The notes below the pieces were generated by a model. That model had not been told where the DNA came from. It saw only the letters and a program-made list of their open reading frames with translations, and did no database searches. From Pseudomonadota bacterium (GTDB taxonomy: Bacteria; Planctomycetota; UBA8108; UBA1146), in NCBI GenBank assembly GCA_017859655.1, contig JAFMMO010000005.1:1-43676 (forward strand): 43,676 bases of DNA, in the 5' to 3' direction. Made by a program: the position numbers and the translations under genes. Below are positions 21,436 to 31,430 of this stretch, in pieces (the first letter of the stretch is position 1; every line of letters begins with the position of its first letter).

Positions 21436-23933
21436 CCGAAGATCAGCGGATCCAGCCCCTCAGCATTGAGGAGGAGATGAAGGGTTCGTACCTGACATAC
21501 GCGATGAGCGTGATCATCCAGCGCGCTCTCCCTGATGTCCGGGACGGCCTGAAGCCTTCTCAGCGACGGATCCTCGTCGCGATGAACGACCTCAACCTGG
21601 GGCCTCGCTCGAAGCACCGGAAGTGCGCCAAGATCGCCGGTGACACCTCGGGCAACTACCACCCGCACGGCGAGTCGGTGATCTACCCGACCCTCGTCCG
21701 GATGGCCCAGGACTTCAACATGCGCGAGCCGCTCGTCGACCCCCAGGGGAACTTCGGCTCGATCGACGGAGACCCGCCGGCGGCGATGCGATACACCGAG
21801 GCGCGCATGACCGCCGCGACCCCGGAGATGCTCGAGGACCTCGACAAGGACACGGTCGACTTCGCCCGCAACTACGACGACACCCGGGACGAGCCGACGG
21901 TCCTGCCGGCGAAGTTCCCGAACCTCCTCGTCAACGGCGGCTCCGGAATCGCCGTCGGGATGGCCACCAGCTTCGCGCCGCACAACCTGCGGGAGGTCGG
22001 GGAGGCGCTCCTCGCGGTCCTCGACAACCCCGACATCACCCTCAACGAGCTGATGGAGAAGATCCCCGGTCCGGACTTCCCCACCGGCGGGGTGATCTGC
22101 GGGAAGTCGGGGATCCTCGCCGCGTACACCAAGGGCAAGGGCATCCTGACCCTCCGCGCGAAGGTGACGACCGAGGAGAAGAAGAAGAAGACCCAGCTCG
22201 TCGTCACCGAGATCCCCTATCAGGTCTCCAAGTCGAAGCTCGCCAGCGACATCGCGAACGGGGTGAAGGAGGGTCGCCTCACCGGCATCAGCGATGTCCG
22301 CGACGAGTCGGACAGCCGCACCGGGATCCGCCTCGTCATCGAGCTGAAGCGTGGCGAGAACGACGAGGTCATCCTCAATCAGCTGTTCAAACACACGCCG
22401 CTGCAGACGAGCTTCTCCATCCAGCAGATCGCCCTCGTCAACGGTCGTCCCCGGACGCTCAGCCTCCGCGAGCTGCTGCTCAGCTACCGGGATCACCGCA
22501 CGGTCGTGATCCGTCGTCGCGCGCGGTACCTGCTGGAGAAGGCCGAGTACAAGGCCCACATCCTCGAGGGGTACCTGATCGCCCTCGACAACATCGATCG
22601 CATCATCGAGCTGATCCGCAACTCGCACACCGTCGACGACGCCCGCAGCAGCCTCATGGGCGAGTTCGGCCTGACCAGGATCCAGTCCGACGCGATCCTC
22701 CAGATGCGCCTGCAGCGCCTGACCGGTCTCGAGCGCCTCAAGATCGAGGAGGACCTCGCGAAGACACGGGAGGAGATCGAGTACCACCGCCAGGTCCTCA
22801 CCGACGATGGTCTGGTGACCGAGATCATCCGGGAGGACATCCACGACATCCTCAAGAAGTTCCCCTCGAAGCGTCGCTCCCGAATCGAGGATGCGGTCGA
22901 GGACATCGACATCGGAGACCTGATCAGCGAGGAGCAGGTGGTCGTCACGCTCACCCATCAGGGATACGTGAAGCGGACCCCCCTCTCCACCTATCGCAGC
23001 CAGGGTCGCGGCGGCTCGGGGATCTCGGGAGGCAAGGCGCGGGATGGAGACTTCATCAAGAATCTCTATGTCGCGAGCACTCACGACCAGATCCTCTTCT
23101 TCTCGAACTTCGGCAAGGTCTACTGGCTGAAGGTGTACGAGATCCCGGACATGGCCCGCACCTCTCTCGGGCGCGCCATCGTCAACCTCCTCCCGCTTCA
23201 GAAGGGTGAGGAGGTCCTCACCACGATTCAGGTGAAAGAGTTCGATGAGCGGATGCTCGTCTTCTCCACCCGGAACGGGATCGTGAAGAAGACCGCGCTC
23301 AAGGCATACTCGCGCCCCCTCAAGACAGGGATCATCGCGATCAGGATCGAGGAGGGAGACTCCCTCATCGGTGTCTCGCTGACCCGGGGTGATGACGAGA
23401 TCATCCTCTCCTCGGCGCGAGGCATGGCGATCCGCTTCGCGGAGGGGGATGTCCGTGAGATGGGGCGGGCCTCCCGCGGCGTCCGGGGGATCGATCTCCA
23501 GGACGGTGATCAGGTCGTCGGGATGACGGTCGTCCGGGAGGGGGGCTCTCTCCTGACCATCTGCCAGAACGGCTACGGCAAGCGCACCTCGTTCAGCGAG
23601 TACCGCACCCAGCGCCGCGGCGGCAAGGGCCTCATCGACATTCGGACGCCGGATCGAAACGGTCCCGTCGTGACCGCGCTCGCGCTCGAGGAAGACCCCG
23701 ATGTCATGATGATGACCCAGGGCGGAATGCTCGTCCGGATCAGCGTGGAGGGCGTCCGGGAGATCGGGCGCAACACCATGGGGATCCGCCTGATCCGTGT
23801 CCGGGACGGGGATCGCCTCGTCGGGGCGGAGCTCGTCGAGGCGAGCGACGAGGAGGAGCCGGCGGAGGCCGTGGCCGACGCCGAGAGCTCCGAAGCGGAG
23901 TCCGGCGCGGAGCCGCCTCCCTCGGAGGAGTGA
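21432..23933 (+). CDS. gyrA: DNA gyrase subunit A
   Basis: SYLTYAMSVIIQRALPDVRDGLKPSQRRIL, YHPHGESVIYPTLVRMAQDFNMREPLVDPQGNFGSIDGDPPAAMRYTEARM; C-terminal GyrA-box-like SQGRGGSGI and QRRGGKG. Confidence 0.98.
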   Translation: MTEDQRIQPLSIEEEMKGSYLTYAMSVIIQRALPDVRDGLKPSQRRILVAMNDLNLGPRSKHRKCAKIAGDTSGNYHPHGESVIYPTLVRMAQDFNMREPLVDPQGNFGSIDGDPPAAMRYTEARMTAATPEMLEDLDKDTVDFARNYDDTRDEPTVLPAKFPNLLVNGGSGIAVGMATSFAPHNLREVGEALLAVLDNPDITLNELMEKIPGPDFPTGGVICGKSGILAAYTKGKGILTLRAKVTTEEKKKKTQLVVTEIPYQVSKSKLASDIANGVKEGRLTGISDVRDESDSRTGIRLVIELKRGENDEVILNQLFKHTPLQTSFSIQQIALVNGRPRTLSLRELLLSYRDHRTVVIRRRARYLLEKAEYKAHILEGYLIALDNIDRIIELIRNSHTVDDARSSLMGEFGLTRIQSDAILQMRLQRLTGLERLKIEEDLAKTREEIEYHRQVLTDDGLVTEIIREDIHDILKKFPSKRRSRIEDAVEDIDIGDLISEEQVVVTLTHQGYVKRTPLSTYRSQGRGGSGISGGKARDGDFIKNLYVASTHDQILFFSNFGKVYWLKVYEIPDMARTSLGRAIVNLLPLQKGEEVLTTIQVKEFDERMLVFSTRNGIVKKTALKAYSRPLKTGIIAIRIEEGDSLIGVSLTRGDDEIILSSARGMAIRFAEGDVREMGRASRGVRGIDLQDGDQVVGMTVVREGGSLLTICQNGYGKRTSFSEYRTQRRGGKGLIDIRTPDRNGPVVTALALEEDPDVMMMTQGGMLVRISVEGVREIGRNTMGIRLIRVRDGDRLVGAELVEASDEEEPAEAVADAESSEAESGAEPPPSEE

Positions 23934-23954
23934 TCCGACCGGGAGACCGACTGG

Positions 23955-23993
23955 GTGGAGGCCCCGCGCGGATCGTCCGCGCGGGGCCTCCAC
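23955..23993. terminator. gyrA terminator-like hairpin
   Basis: GTGGAGGCCCCGCGCGGA-TCG-TCCGCGCGGGGCCTCCAC: perfect 18-bp stem with TCG triloop. Confidence 0.8.
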
Positions 23994-24805
23994 GCATCTT
24001 CGGGAGATTCACCGTCCGCGTTCGCTGACCGCGACCGGGTCCCGCGCGACGAAAACGACGACCGCGTCGAGCGAGGCTTCCTCCTGCTCCCACTCCTCCA
24101 TCGAAACCTCTTTCCATCAGGGGACTTGGGAACCTCGATGGAAAGTCCTTGCGATGGGGTCATCCACCCGGTCCGGAGTCCGCCTGCGTCCCCTGTTTTC
24201 CCGCGTCATTCCGGGCCGAGAACGGCTTGTCCTCGTCGTTGAAAGATGGGACACCATGACGATGGTCGGAGTTCGGCTCGGACGCTCGGGGTGGTCGTTG
24301 GACACCTCCAGACAGGAGCGCCGAGGAACCGTCGGACCTCCCTGCGGACTCGTCTCCGGGGGGATCGGCGAGCCACCATCGATCCGCCCCACCGCCCCCC
24401 TCCATCGGCGCCCGCCCGGTGGGGAGCGGCCGGTCGGATCGATCGTCCGCGAGCGCTGAGCGCCGCGGGCCATCCCGGCGAGCTCCCGACCCAGGATTTC
24501 CCGCGTGGTCGCGCATCCCGAGGTCCGCACCGCACCTTCCGATCGGACCCTGACGATGTCGTCCAGCTCCGCCTGAGGACCCCCGCGGTCCCCGGGGGGC
24601 GCCGTAGCCGGGGGGATCTCCCTGGGGAAGCCGAGGAGCGGCCCTCAGGTCAGGTGATTCAGGATCAGGAAAACCGGTTCCCGGAGCTTCCGTGAAGTGG
24701 AGCCGGTCGACGCCCTCGCGGCCGTCGACCCCGACTCCTTCCGGTCGCAGAGGACCCTTCGGGGGTTCCTGTTCCCGTGGTGCCGATCGGACCAAGGTGA
24801 GCTGC

Positions 24806-26533
24806 ATGAGCATCAGTGCAAACGGTGCGTCGGCCCACGGTGACCTGTCCTCCGCCCGGAACGGGGCGTCCCCCTCCATCCCCCGGGTGGAGGAGAAGGC
24901 GCTCGTCGTCCAGAGCGACGGCACCCTCCTCCTCGAGGTGCACAGCGCGTCCGCCCAGCGGCTGCGACACGAGCTCTCCGCCTTCGCTCACCTCGAGAAG
25001 TCCCCCGAGTACTTCCACGAGTACAGGATCACCCCGATCAGCCTCTGGAACGCGGCGCAGGCGGGCTGGACCGAGGCGAAGATCCTCGGTCTGCTCACGG
25101 ACAACGCCCGCTATCCCGTCCCCCGCCAGCTCGTCGAGAAGATCGGCGAGGCGCTCGGGAAGTTCGGCCGGGTCGAGCTGGTCCGGGAAGGGGAGGAGCT
25201 GATCCTCCGCTCGAGCCGCGAGGGGGACGATGTCCTCTCCTCGCTCGCGGAGCGTCGGACTCTGGAGCCGTACCTCGGTGATCGTCGGGGGGACGGCTCC
25301 TTCCGCATCGATCCCGCGCACCGGGGTGTGCTCAAGGTCGCCTTCATCAAGGTCGGGTATCCCCTCGTCGATCGGGCCGGCTTCGAGCGCGGCGCCGATC
25401 TCGCCATCGACCTCAACGGCTGCGATCTGCGTGCGTACCAGAGCGAGGCGCTCGACGCCTTCTTCGCCGACCAGGGGGGCGGCGGAGGTTCCGGGGTGGT
25501 CGTGCTCCCGTGCGGCGCGGGGAAGACGGTCGTCGGCATCGGGCTGATGAGCCGCCTCGACACCCAGACCCTGATCCTCGCCCCGAACATCACCGCCGTC
25601 CGCCAGTGGAAGAAGGAGATCCTCGCCAAGACGGAGCTCCCTCCCGAGGCGGTCGGCGAGTACTCGGGCCAGGAGAAGACGATCGCGCCGATCACCATCG
25701 CCACCTACCAGATCATGGCGCACCGCCGATCGAAGACCGATGACTTCACCCATCTCGATCTCTTCGCCGAGCACGACTGGGGGCTGATCATCTACGACGA
25801 GGTCCACCTCCTCCCGGCGCCGGTCTTCCGCTTCACCGCGGAGATCCAGGCGCGGCGGCGCCTCGGGTTGACCGCGACCCTCGTCCGCGAGGACGGCCGG
25901 GAGGACGAGGTCTTCACGCTCATCGGGCCGCGGATCTACGACCTCCCGTGGAGGGACCTCGAGCAGGGCGGCTTCATCGCTTCCGTCCGCTGCGTGGAGC
26001 TGCGGGTCGATCTGCCACGCGAGCGCCGCGAGGACTATGCCGCGGCGGATCGTCGACATCGATTCCGCATCTCGTCCGAGAATCCCCGGAAGCTCGACCA
26101 GCTCGTCGAGCTGCTCCGCAAGCACGAGGGGGAGCGGGTGCTGGTGATCGGCCAGTACCTCCGTCAGCTGCGTCGGGTCGCCCACGCGACCGGCGCGCCG
26201 CTCATCACCGGACACACACCGCAGGAGGAGCGGGACGTCCTCTACGGACAGTTCCGTCGCGGCGAGATCCCGGTCCTCATCGTCAGCAAGGTCGGGAACT
26301 TCGCCGTGGATCTCCCCGATGCGTCCGTGGCCATCCAGATCTCCGGGACCTTCGGGTCGCGGCAGGAGGAGGCTCAGCGACTCGGTCGAGTCCTCCGACC
26401 CAAGTCGGATGGTCGCTCCGCGACCTTCTACTCCCTCGTCACCCGGGACTCCCGGGACCAGGACTTCGCCCAGAAGCGGCAGCGCTTCCTCATGGAGCAG
26501 GGCTACCAGTACGAGGTGGAGGAGTTCTCTTGA
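24806..26533 (+). CDS. XPB/Rad25-like DNA repair helicase (SF2)
   Basis: N-terminal helicase_C_3-like region, LRAYQSEALDAFF, VVLPCGAGKTVVGIG (motif I), LIIYDEVHLLP (DEVH), LGLTATLVREDGREDEVF, IQISGTFGSRQEEAQRLGRVLRPK. Confidence 0.93.
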   Translation: MSISANGASAHGDLSSARNGASPSIPRVEEKALVVQSDGTLLLEVHSASAQRLRHELSAFAHLEKSPEYFHEYRITPISLWNAAQAGWTEAKILGLLTDNARYPVPRQLVEKIGEALGKFGRVELVREGEELILRSSREGDDVLSSLAERRTLEPYLGDRRGDGSFRIDPAHRGVLKVAFIKVGYPLVDRAGFERGADLAIDLNGCDLRAYQSEALDAFFADQGGGGGSGVVVLPCGAGKTVVGIGLMSRLDTQTLILAPNITAVRQWKKEILAKTELPPEAVGEYSGQEKTIAPITIATYQIMAHRRSKTDDFTHLDLFAEHDWGLIIYDEVHLLPAPVFRFTAEIQARRRLGLTATLVREDGREDEVFTLIGPRIYDLPWRDLEQGGFIASVRCVELRVDLPRERREDYAAADRRHRFRISSENPRKLDQLVELLRKHEGERVLVIGQYLRQLRRVAHATGAPLITGHTPQEERDVLYGQFRRGEIPVLIVSKVGNFAVDLPDASVAIQISGTFGSRQEEAQRLGRVLRPKSDGRSATFYSLVTRDSRDQDFAQKRQRFLMEQGYQYEVEEFS

Positions 26534-28548
26534 GCACGGTCACCGAGTTCCTGGGGCGACTCCGCAAGGCGGAGCTTCAGACGATCCATCAGTTCTGGCT
26601 CCCGGGGGAGCCGGTGCAGACCTCCCGGCAGGAGCTGCAGGTGCGCGTGACCGATGCCCTCTGCCGCGGGAGCGGGGTGGAGGAGCGCATCAAGCGCCTG
26701 AACCGGGTCCAGAAGGAGCTGATCATCACCCTCCTCCAGTCTCCGCAGCACATGCTGGAGACCCGGAGCGCGGTGCAGCACCTCGAGACCCGGGGAATCT
26801 CCCGGACCGAGGTGGAGAGCTCCTCGCGCATGCTGGTGGAGCGCGGCTTCGTCGAGCGGGTCCGGCCCGAGGCGGTCGGCCCGACACCGGAGGCGGAGCG
26901 ACTCTCCGTCCCGGACGAGCTGGCGGAGCACCTCGAGCGGGAGCTGGAGGTCGAGCGGATCCCGGTCTCCCCCGCGGACCAGCTCAGCCAGAAGCGCCTC
27001 CCCTTCGAGATCGAGTTCGACGAGACCCGGCTCGAGTCCCGCGTCGAAGGCCTCGCCGACCCCGAGCTGGCCGCGCTCGTCCGCATCGCGATCCGCCATC
27101 GGGGACTCATCGAGCCGGGGACCCCGGGGGTCCGCTCGATCATCGGAGAGACCTCTTTCGATCGACCGGAGTGGCGGCGCGCTCTCGAGGATGCCGGAAT
27201 CGGCACCATCGGGAGCCTCTCCCTGCAGGACTTCGGGATCGTCACGCCGACCCCCTCTCTCGTGATCTTTCAGGAGTGGATCCAGCGTCGCGCCCGTCGC
27301 GACCTGCAGGTCGAGGAGGTCCCCGACCTCGAGATCGAGGCGGGCGTCGACCTCTACATCGACATCGAGCGGGTCGCGAGTCGGATCGAGACCGCCCCGG
27401 CTCGCCTCACCCGGGGCAAGCGCGTCCCGAAGCGGCTGGCCGACTCGATGCGGGGGGAGCTCCAGCTCCCCCGCCTCTCCGATCACCTGGACGGAGACGC
27501 GGTCCAGCGGGCCCTGCTCATGGGCCTTCGACTCGGAATCCTCGAGAACTTCGCGGACCACCTGCGCGTCCACGACGACCGCCTGCGCAGCTGGCGGAAG
27601 CTCTCCCTCCTGCGGCAGGCCGAGATCCTCATGGGGAAGTTCCTCGATGAGAGCCAGGGGGATCGGTGGAGCTTCCATCAGGAGTCGCTGCGGCAGCTCC
27701 TCATCGATCAGCTCATCGAGGAGGCGCCGGCGGGCTGGGTCTCCCTCGATGCTCTCGTCTCCCTCGTCGTCTCGACCTACGTGCTCGAGCTCGAGGAGCG
27801 CGAGGTCCGGACCGCCCTGCGGCAAAGGAGGGAGGAGGACTTCTCCCGCGAGAAGCTGCAGTCGACCTTCCAGCGCCTCGGGACCGATCTCCTCTACTGG
27901 ATCGTGAACCGCTTCCTGCTCCTCGGCATGTGCGAGCTCGGGCTCATCGACGGACGACTCGCCGCGTTCCGCCTCACCTCCCTCGCGAAGGAGCTGCTCG
28001 GCATCGCTCGCGAGCCGCGGGAGTGCCGGATCCTCGTGAACCCGGACTTCGAGATCATGCTCTTCACCGAGGGGCTCCGGGGGATGCGCCTCGAGCTGGA
28101 GCTCGCCCGCTTCGGCAATCGAACCTCCGCGGAGCGGGTCCGGCGCTACCGCGTCGATCGCGAGAGCATGCGCCGCGGCATCCTGACCGGCCTCGCGGTC
28201 GATGATGTCCTCGGGATCCTGGAGGAGGCGTCGAGTCATCCGCTCCCCGATCCGGTCCGTCACGCCGTGCAGGACTGGGGTCGCGACCTCGACTGGGTGA
28301 CGGCTTCCGCCGCGCTCGTCCTCACCGGCCTCCGGGCGGATCGCTCCGCCGAGCTCCAGCAGGTCCTCGAAGAGGAGGACATCCCCTTCCTCCTCTGCTC
28401 CGACGACAGCATCGTCCTCACCGGGTCGCAGACGATCTCGAGGGATGGAGCTCCGCCGGAGGTGCTTGAGATCCTTCGGGAGCACGGGCTGCTGGTCCGG
28501 GAGGACCGAGGCAGCGGCCTCGAACTCAGAGCGGAGCGGGGTCGATGA
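26530..28548 (+). CDS. Helicase-associated protein (helicase_C_3 / Rv0862c-like XPB partner), probable TTG start
   Basis: C-terminal ECRILVNPDFEIMLFTEG...YRVDRESMRRGILTGLAVDDVLGILEEASSHPLPDPVRHAVQDWG resembles the helicase-associated domain; overlaps the XPB stop by 4 nt (TTGA). Confidence 0.78.
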   Translation: MSTVTEFLGRLRKAELQTIHQFWLPGEPVQTSRQELQVRVTDALCRGSGVEERIKRLNRVQKELIITLLQSPQHMLETRSAVQHLETRGISRTEVESSSRMLVERGFVERVRPEAVGPTPEAERLSVPDELAEHLERELEVERIPVSPADQLSQKRLPFEIEFDETRLESRVEGLADPELAALVRIAIRHRGLIEPGTPGVRSIIGETSFDRPEWRRALEDAGIGTIGSLSLQDFGIVTPTPSLVIFQEWIQRRARRDLQVEEVPDLEIEAGVDLYIDIERVASRIETAPARLTRGKRVPKRLADSMRGELQLPRLSDHLDGDAVQRALLMGLRLGILENFADHLRVHDDRLRSWRKLSLLRQAEILMGKFLDESQGDRWSFHQESLRQLLIDQLIEEAPAGWVSLDALVSLVVSTYVLELEEREVRTALRQRREEDFSREKLQSTFQRLGTDLLYWIVNRFLLLGMCELGLIDGRLAAFRLTSLAKELLGIAREPRECRILVNPDFEIMLFTEGLRGMRLELELARFGNRTSAERVRRYRVDRESMRRGILTGLAVDDVLGILEEASSHPLPDPVRHAVQDWGRDLDWVTASAALVLTGLRADRSAELQQVLEEEDIPFLLCSDDSIVLTGSQTISRDGAPPEVLEILREHGLLVREDRGSGLELRAERGR

Positions 28549-29225
28549 TCGGAGAGCCGAAGACCGTCGCGCGGATCGTGGAGCTGGTCCATCTGCCGGT
28601 GAACCACGACCCGGAGGCCCTGCGGCAGATCTATTCGATGGTCTCCGTGGCCTGCGGCTACGACAACTTCATCAAGCAGGCGGATGGAGCCCGCCTCGAG
28701 ACGGCGCCGCCCGCGGGCTCGGGAGGGTCGCGGGTGATGTTCCTGCGGGATCGGATCGTGTTCCAGGAGGAGCGGACGGATGGGACCCTCGAGCACTTCG
28801 CTCGCAAGGTTGAGGCGGTGCTCAAGGCGGCGCTTCCGAAGCTCGGCATCCCGATGATCATCGGCCGGACCATCACCCAGAGGCTCCTGCTGGGGGTGCC
28901 GGGGGGCGAGTCCGCCGCCGACTTCCTGTCCCGGAAGGCCTTCCGCATCGAGGCGGACGATCTCGAGGGGTTCGAGCGTGCGGGGCAGGTGGTGGGGCTC
29001 CGACTCGACTTCCCGATGCGCCAGCCGCAGGAAGCGGGTCACAGGATCCGGATCGAGTCGTTCCTCCGGGAGCCCGGCTCCCTCTTCCTCGAGGATGTCG
29101 CGACTTGGAAGATCCCCGTCCAGGGGGCGAACGCCATGCAGATCACCGAGGAGCTCGAGCAGGTCGACGAATTCGTCGGGGACCGGGTGATCCGCTTCCT
29201 CGGCGGGCTCGGGCGCTCGGGCTGA
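28545..29225 (+). CDS. Conserved-looking hypothetical protein in XPB operon
   Basis: 226-aa ORF, ATGA overlap with the preceding gene, no recognisable family motif. Confidence 0.72.
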   Translation: MIGEPKTVARIVELVHLPVNHDPEALRQIYSMVSVACGYDNFIKQADGARLETAPPAGSGGSRVMFLRDRIVFQEERTDGTLEHFARKVEAVLKAALPKLGIPMIIGRTITQRLLLGVPGGESAADFLSRKAFRIEADDLEGFERAGQVVGLRLDFPMRQPQEAGHRIRIESFLREPGSLFLEDVATWKIPVQGANAMQITEELEQVDEFVGDRVIRFLGGLGRSG

Positions 29226-29235
29226 GGAGTCCGCG

Positions 29236-30033
29236 TTGAAGACCCGCATCGCACTCCTCCCCTTCGATGCTCGCGAGGGGGACCGCGCGGGGAACCTCGA
29301 GCGCGTCTCCCGGGCGGCAGCGGATGCGGCCGCGGCCGGGGCGCGGATCCTCGTCGTCCCCGAGATGTGGTCCTGCGGGTACGATCTCGCTGCCGCCCGC
29401 GCGGAGGGCGAGAGGCCGGGGGGGTCCTGGTGCCGGGAGATCGCCGCCGTGGCCGAGCTCTCGCGGGAGCACTCCATCGCGATCATCGGCTCGATGATGG
29501 AGCCCCCCGCCACGCCGGGTGGTCTCCCCTCCAACTGCGCCTTCATCCACGACGGAGGAGAGCTCCTCTCGCGCTACGCCAAGGTCCATCTCTTCGGTCC
29601 CCTCGATGAGGATCGATACGTCGCTCCCGGGGAGACCCTCCCCGCGGCGGTGGAGGTCGGCGGGCTCCGGGTCGCCACCGCGATCTGCTACGACCTCCGG
29701 TTCCCGGAGCTCTTCCGACCCGCCTCCCTGGGGGGGGTGGACCTCTGGTGCGTCCCGGCTCAATGGCCGGAGTCGCGGATCGGCCAGTGGAGGGCCCTGC
29801 TCGTCGCCCGCGCCATCGAGAACCAGTGCTTCGTGGCGGGGGTGAATCGGCGTGGTCGGATGGGGGAGATCCTCTTCGGAGGGCATGCTCTGCTCGTCGG
29901 ACCGACCGGGGAGATCCTGCTCGACTCCGCGGATCGTCAGGACCTCCTGATCGGCGACTTCGATCGGGAGGTGGCCCGATCGCTGCGGGAGAGCTTCCCG
30001 GTGCTGGGGGATCGGCGCCCCGACCTGTACTAG
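29236..30033 (+). CDS. Carbon-nitrogen hydrolase (nitrilase superfamily, omega-amidase-like)
   Basis: Catalytic triad contexts VVPEMW (Glu), YAKVHLF (Lys), AICYDLRFPELF (Cys). TTG start. Confidence 0.92.
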   Translation: MKTRIALLPFDAREGDRAGNLERVSRAAADAAAAGARILVVPEMWSCGYDLAAARAEGERPGGSWCREIAAVAELSREHSIAIIGSMMEPPATPGGLPSNCAFIHDGGELLSRYAKVHLFGPLDEDRYVAPGETLPAAVEVGGLRVATAICYDLRFPELFRPASLGGVDLWCVPAQWPESRIGQWRALLVARAIENQCFVAGVNRRGRMGEILFGGHALLVGPTGEILLDSADRQDLLIGDFDREVARSLRESFPVLGDRRPDLY

Positions 30034-31430
30034 GCGGTCGGGTCGCTCTCTCGCGTCACCGCGGCGAGGATCTCGGAGAGCAGCATCCTGCGGTCGACCG
30101 GCTTCGGCACGTAGGCGGTGCACCCTGCGGCGAGGCAGCGCTCCCGATCCCCCACCATCGCCTGAGCGGTGAGCGCGATGATCGGTGTCGTCTCTCCCCG
30201 GCGTCGAAGCTCCGCGGCCGCGGAGTAGCCGTCCAGAACGGGCATCTGCATGTCCATGAGGATCACATCGTAGGCCTCGTCCGCCGCATTCGCCCGCTCG
30301 ACCTCGGCGAGCGCCTCCCGGCCATCGCAGGCGATCCCGAGCTGAATCCCCTCGCGCTCCAGAAGGAACACGAACAGGTTCCGGTTGGTCGGCGAGTCCT
30401 CGACCAGGAGGACGCGCAGACCCTCCAGCGACGGCAGGCTCTCCACTGGGAGGCTCGCCTCGTTTCGGGGGGCGGGCGTCGGGATCCCGCTCCACGGGGC
30501 GCCGATGTCGGCGGCTCGGATCGTGACTCGGAAGGTCGAGCCGACCTCCGGCTCGCTGTGGACCAGCTCGACCTCCCCTCCCAGCATCGAGGCCATGCGG
30601 CGGCTGAGCGCGAGCCCCAGCCCCGTGCCACCGAATCGACGGGTGATCGATGTGTCCGCCTGCTCGAACTCGGAGAAGATCCGGTCGACCTTGTCCGGGC
30701 CGATTCCGACGCCCGTGTCGATGACATCGAACACCAGCCGGATCGCGCCGGACTCCCGGGCCGCGCGGAGCTGCACGCGCACCGAGCCCTCAGGGGTGAA
30801 CTTGATCGCGTTCCCGATGATGTTGAGGAGGATCTGCCGCAGCCGCATCGGGTCGGTCTCGACCGCCTCCGGGACCGAGCCGACCTTCTCGAACTCGAGC
30901 GTGAGGCCCTGCTGGCTCGCGCGACCCGCGAGGAGCGACGTCACCTCACCCGTGAGCTGATCGACGGAGCACGGGAGCTCCTCGATCTCCACCTTCCCCG
31001 CCTCGATCTTGGAGAGATCGAGGATGTCGTTCACGAGGTCGAGGAGATGTCGTCCATTGCGGTCGATGGTCTGGACGAACTTGAGCACCTCGGGGTCTCG
31101 GACCTGCTCGATCGCGAGCTCGCTGAAGCCGAGGATGGCGGTGATCGGGGTGCGGATCTCGTGGGACATGTTCGCGAGGAAGTCGCTCTTCGCCTCGCTC
31201 GCGCGGAGGGCCTCCTGGCGCGACGCCTCGAGTTCGCGAGTCCGCTCACGGACCCGCTCCTCGAGGACTTCCTGAGCCTCCCTGAGCTGTTCGTTGAGCG
31301 AGTAGAGCTCGCGGCTCTTCTCCTCGAGGAGCCTCTCCGCCTCCTTGCGCGCTGCTCGTTCCCGCTCGAACCGGGGCTGCCACGGGCTCTCGCCGCCGTA
31401 CGAGCGGGGGCTCGTGCCGCGCGCGCTCAT
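30030..31430 (-). CDS. Hybrid sensor histidine kinase / response regulator (cytosolic)
   Basis: HisKA FLANMSHEIRTPITAILGFSELA; HATPase NIIGNAIKFT, DTGVGIG, GGTGLGLALS; REC VLLVEDSPTNRN, LMDMQMPVLDG, PKP. No transmembrane segment seen. Confidence 0.95.
   Translation of the reverse strand: MSARGTSPRSYGGESPWQPRFERERAARKEAERLLEEKSRELYSLNEQLREAQEVLEERVRERTRELEASRQEALRASEAKSDFLANMSHEIRTPITAILGFSELAIEQVRDPEVLKFVQTIDRNGRHLLDLVNDILDLSKIEAGKVEIEELPCSVDQLTGEVTSLLAGRASQQGLTLEFEKVGSVPEAVETDPMRLRQILLNIIGNAIKFTPEGSVRVQLRAARESGAIRLVFDVIDTGVGIGPDKVDRIFSEFEQADTSITRRFGGTGLGLALSRRMASMLGGEVELVHSEPEVGSTFRVTIRAADIGAPWSGIPTPAPRNEASLPVESLPSLEGLRVLLVEDSPTNRNLFVFLLEREGIQLGIACDGREALAEVERANAADEAYDVILMDMQMPVLDGYSAAAELRRRGETTPIIALTAQAMVGDRERCLAAGCTAYVPKPVDRRMLLSEILAAVTRESDPTA

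Noticed and set aside
24160-24924. 254-aa minus-strand ORF in the gyrA-XPB gap
   Set aside because: No recognisable motif, biased composition, overlaps the XPB start on the opposite strand.
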